Source: Hoylesella nanceiensis DSM 19126 = JCM 15639
Lineage (GTDB): Bacteria > Bacteroidota > Bacteroidia > Bacteroidales > Bacteroidaceae
Reading direction: 5' to 3'
DNA length: 64,000 nt
NCBI RefSeq assembly: GCF_000379965.1
Contig: NZ_KB904327.1
Span: forward strand, 496,001 to 560,000
This document shows, piece after piece, positions 63,528-64,000 of the stretch (position 1 is its first letter; each line of letters opens with the position of its first letter). The notes beneath the pieces are model-generated. The model saw only the letters and a list, made by a program, of their open reading frames with translations, was not told the origin of the DNA and ran no database searches. The position numbers and the translations under genes were made by a program.

Positions 63528-64000
63528 TTATTTCTTTCTATAAGTGTACTTACCTGCTGTGATTGTCTCAATAGAAAGCGGTAAATAAGTTAGCTCGTGA
63601 AGGTCTTTTGGTGCTTCTTCATAGAAAAATCCTAGCTTACCATCTGCTTGAACACACATTGTACTATAAGAAGAATTGGTGTTTGACACTTTATAAACGC
63701 CGTTCCAATCAGATGCAATGTCCATAGAAGAAATGCTATTCTTCTTATTTTTGATTAAAGATCCCATGTCTTTATAATACACAGAAACATCTTTTCTACC
63801 AGGACCAGCAGGTATACTTTGTAAAAGTAGATATGTTTTTGCTCCTGTTAGTGTTTCTTTTGCAGGAACTAAAAGTACTTCTCCGTTGCAAGGTGTACCA
63901 GCATTAGCTATTCCTCCCTTTGCTTTTCTTGAGTCAACTTCTACTTCCCAAGCTCCAATAGCTTTCTTTAAATCTTTGAAATGGAAGATATTGAAATAGC
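63528..64000 (-). CDS. Probable exo-alpha-sialidase (GH33), C-terminal part
   Basis: The frame is open to the right edge; only the last 156 residues are visible, so the start is outside. It contains VSNTNSSYSTMCVQADGKLGFFYEE, like the last blade of sialidases (YSTM ... DGKIGxxYE), and ends ELTYLPLSIETITAGKYTYRKK, a tail I recognise from Bacteroides and Prevotella sialidases. Upstream is VLLVPAKETLTGAKTYLLLQSIP. Sialidases release terminal sialic acid from host glycans. Catalytic residues are not in view, so another BNR-type hydrolase is possible. Confidence 0.65.
   Translation of the reverse strand, partial: YFNIFHFKDLKKAIGAWEVEVDSRKAKGGIANAGTPCNGEVLLVPAKETLTGAKTYLLLQSIPAGPGRKDVSVYYKDMGSLIKNKKNSISSMDIASDWNGVYKVSNTNSSYSTMCVQADGKLGFFYEEAPKDLHELTYLPLSIETITAGKYTYRKK

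Overview
The window is chromosomal DNA of a low-GC Bacteroidales bacterium, most likely Prevotellaceae (Prevotella in the broad sense). The grounds are AT-rich intergenic DNA, Bacteroidetes promoters of the form TTTG-N19/20-TAnnTTTG, almost no Shine-Dalgarno sequences, the RprX/RprY two-component pair, an omega subunit of the Bacteroidetes type, families largely confined to this phylum (DUF5686, DUF3078, DUF4293, DUF4468, putative porin), C-terminal tails of the type IX secretion kind, and an inositol-lipid gene cluster. No phage, plasmid, insertion sequence, rRNA or CRISPR array is visible.

Layout: 1-6.6 kb holds a receiver-less sigma-54 activator cut by the left edge, menA and an HD phosphohydrolase behind interlocked divergent promoters, rprXY, and a pabA-like amidotransferase behind a divergent TrpF-like protein. 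A 985-bp gene-free stretch follows. 7.6-15 kb is peptidase and envelope oriented: patatin lipase, Xaa-Pro aminopeptidase, a secreted C1B peptidase, a GEVED-type secreted protein, sialate O-acetylesterase. 15-21 kb is yebC-pheT and GT2-mtaB. 21.2-26.9 kb has an unlisted 54-aa lipoprotein, a DUF5686 outer-membrane protein, and a four-gene operon (PgpA-like phosphatase, GtrA, CDP-alcohol phosphotransferase, AUR1-like PAP2) matching the inositol phosphorylceramide cluster of Bacteroides. 27-35.6 kb has a DUF2807 protein, an MFS transporter and pyrG-yidC-S9 peptidase.

35.7-41.5 kb has DUF3078, a MurU-like nucleotidyltransferase, guaA, a fusion of an AmgK-like sugar kinase with a RapZ C-terminal domain, and a 57-aa membrane protein. 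Then come two identical tRNA-Asp genes, recR-membrane protein-GT2-GNAT, bamD-rpoZ-DUF4293, uvrB, a DUF4468/small membrane/porin operon, a lysozyme-like protein with a long leader, AraC-type HTH, DPP III-AlkD-like, purA-hisS, and a surface subtilase paired with a PorV/PorQ-like barrel. The right edge cuts a probable sialidase.

The most unusual features are: (1) a dispersed family of degenerate tandem repeats with an exact 22-bp period, found at eight or nine intergenic sites; (2) several genes whose -7 box lies only 4-8 bp before the start codon, implying leaderless or nearly leaderless mRNAs; (3) a TrpF-like protein lacking the catalytic Asp; (4) the kinase-RapZ fusion; (5) the inositol-sphingolipid operon without a local inositol-phosphate synthase; (6) the subtilase/outer-membrane-barrel pair. 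Many start codons were moved downstream from the longest reading frame because the extension runs through a promoter or repeat array, or because a signal peptide marks the true start.
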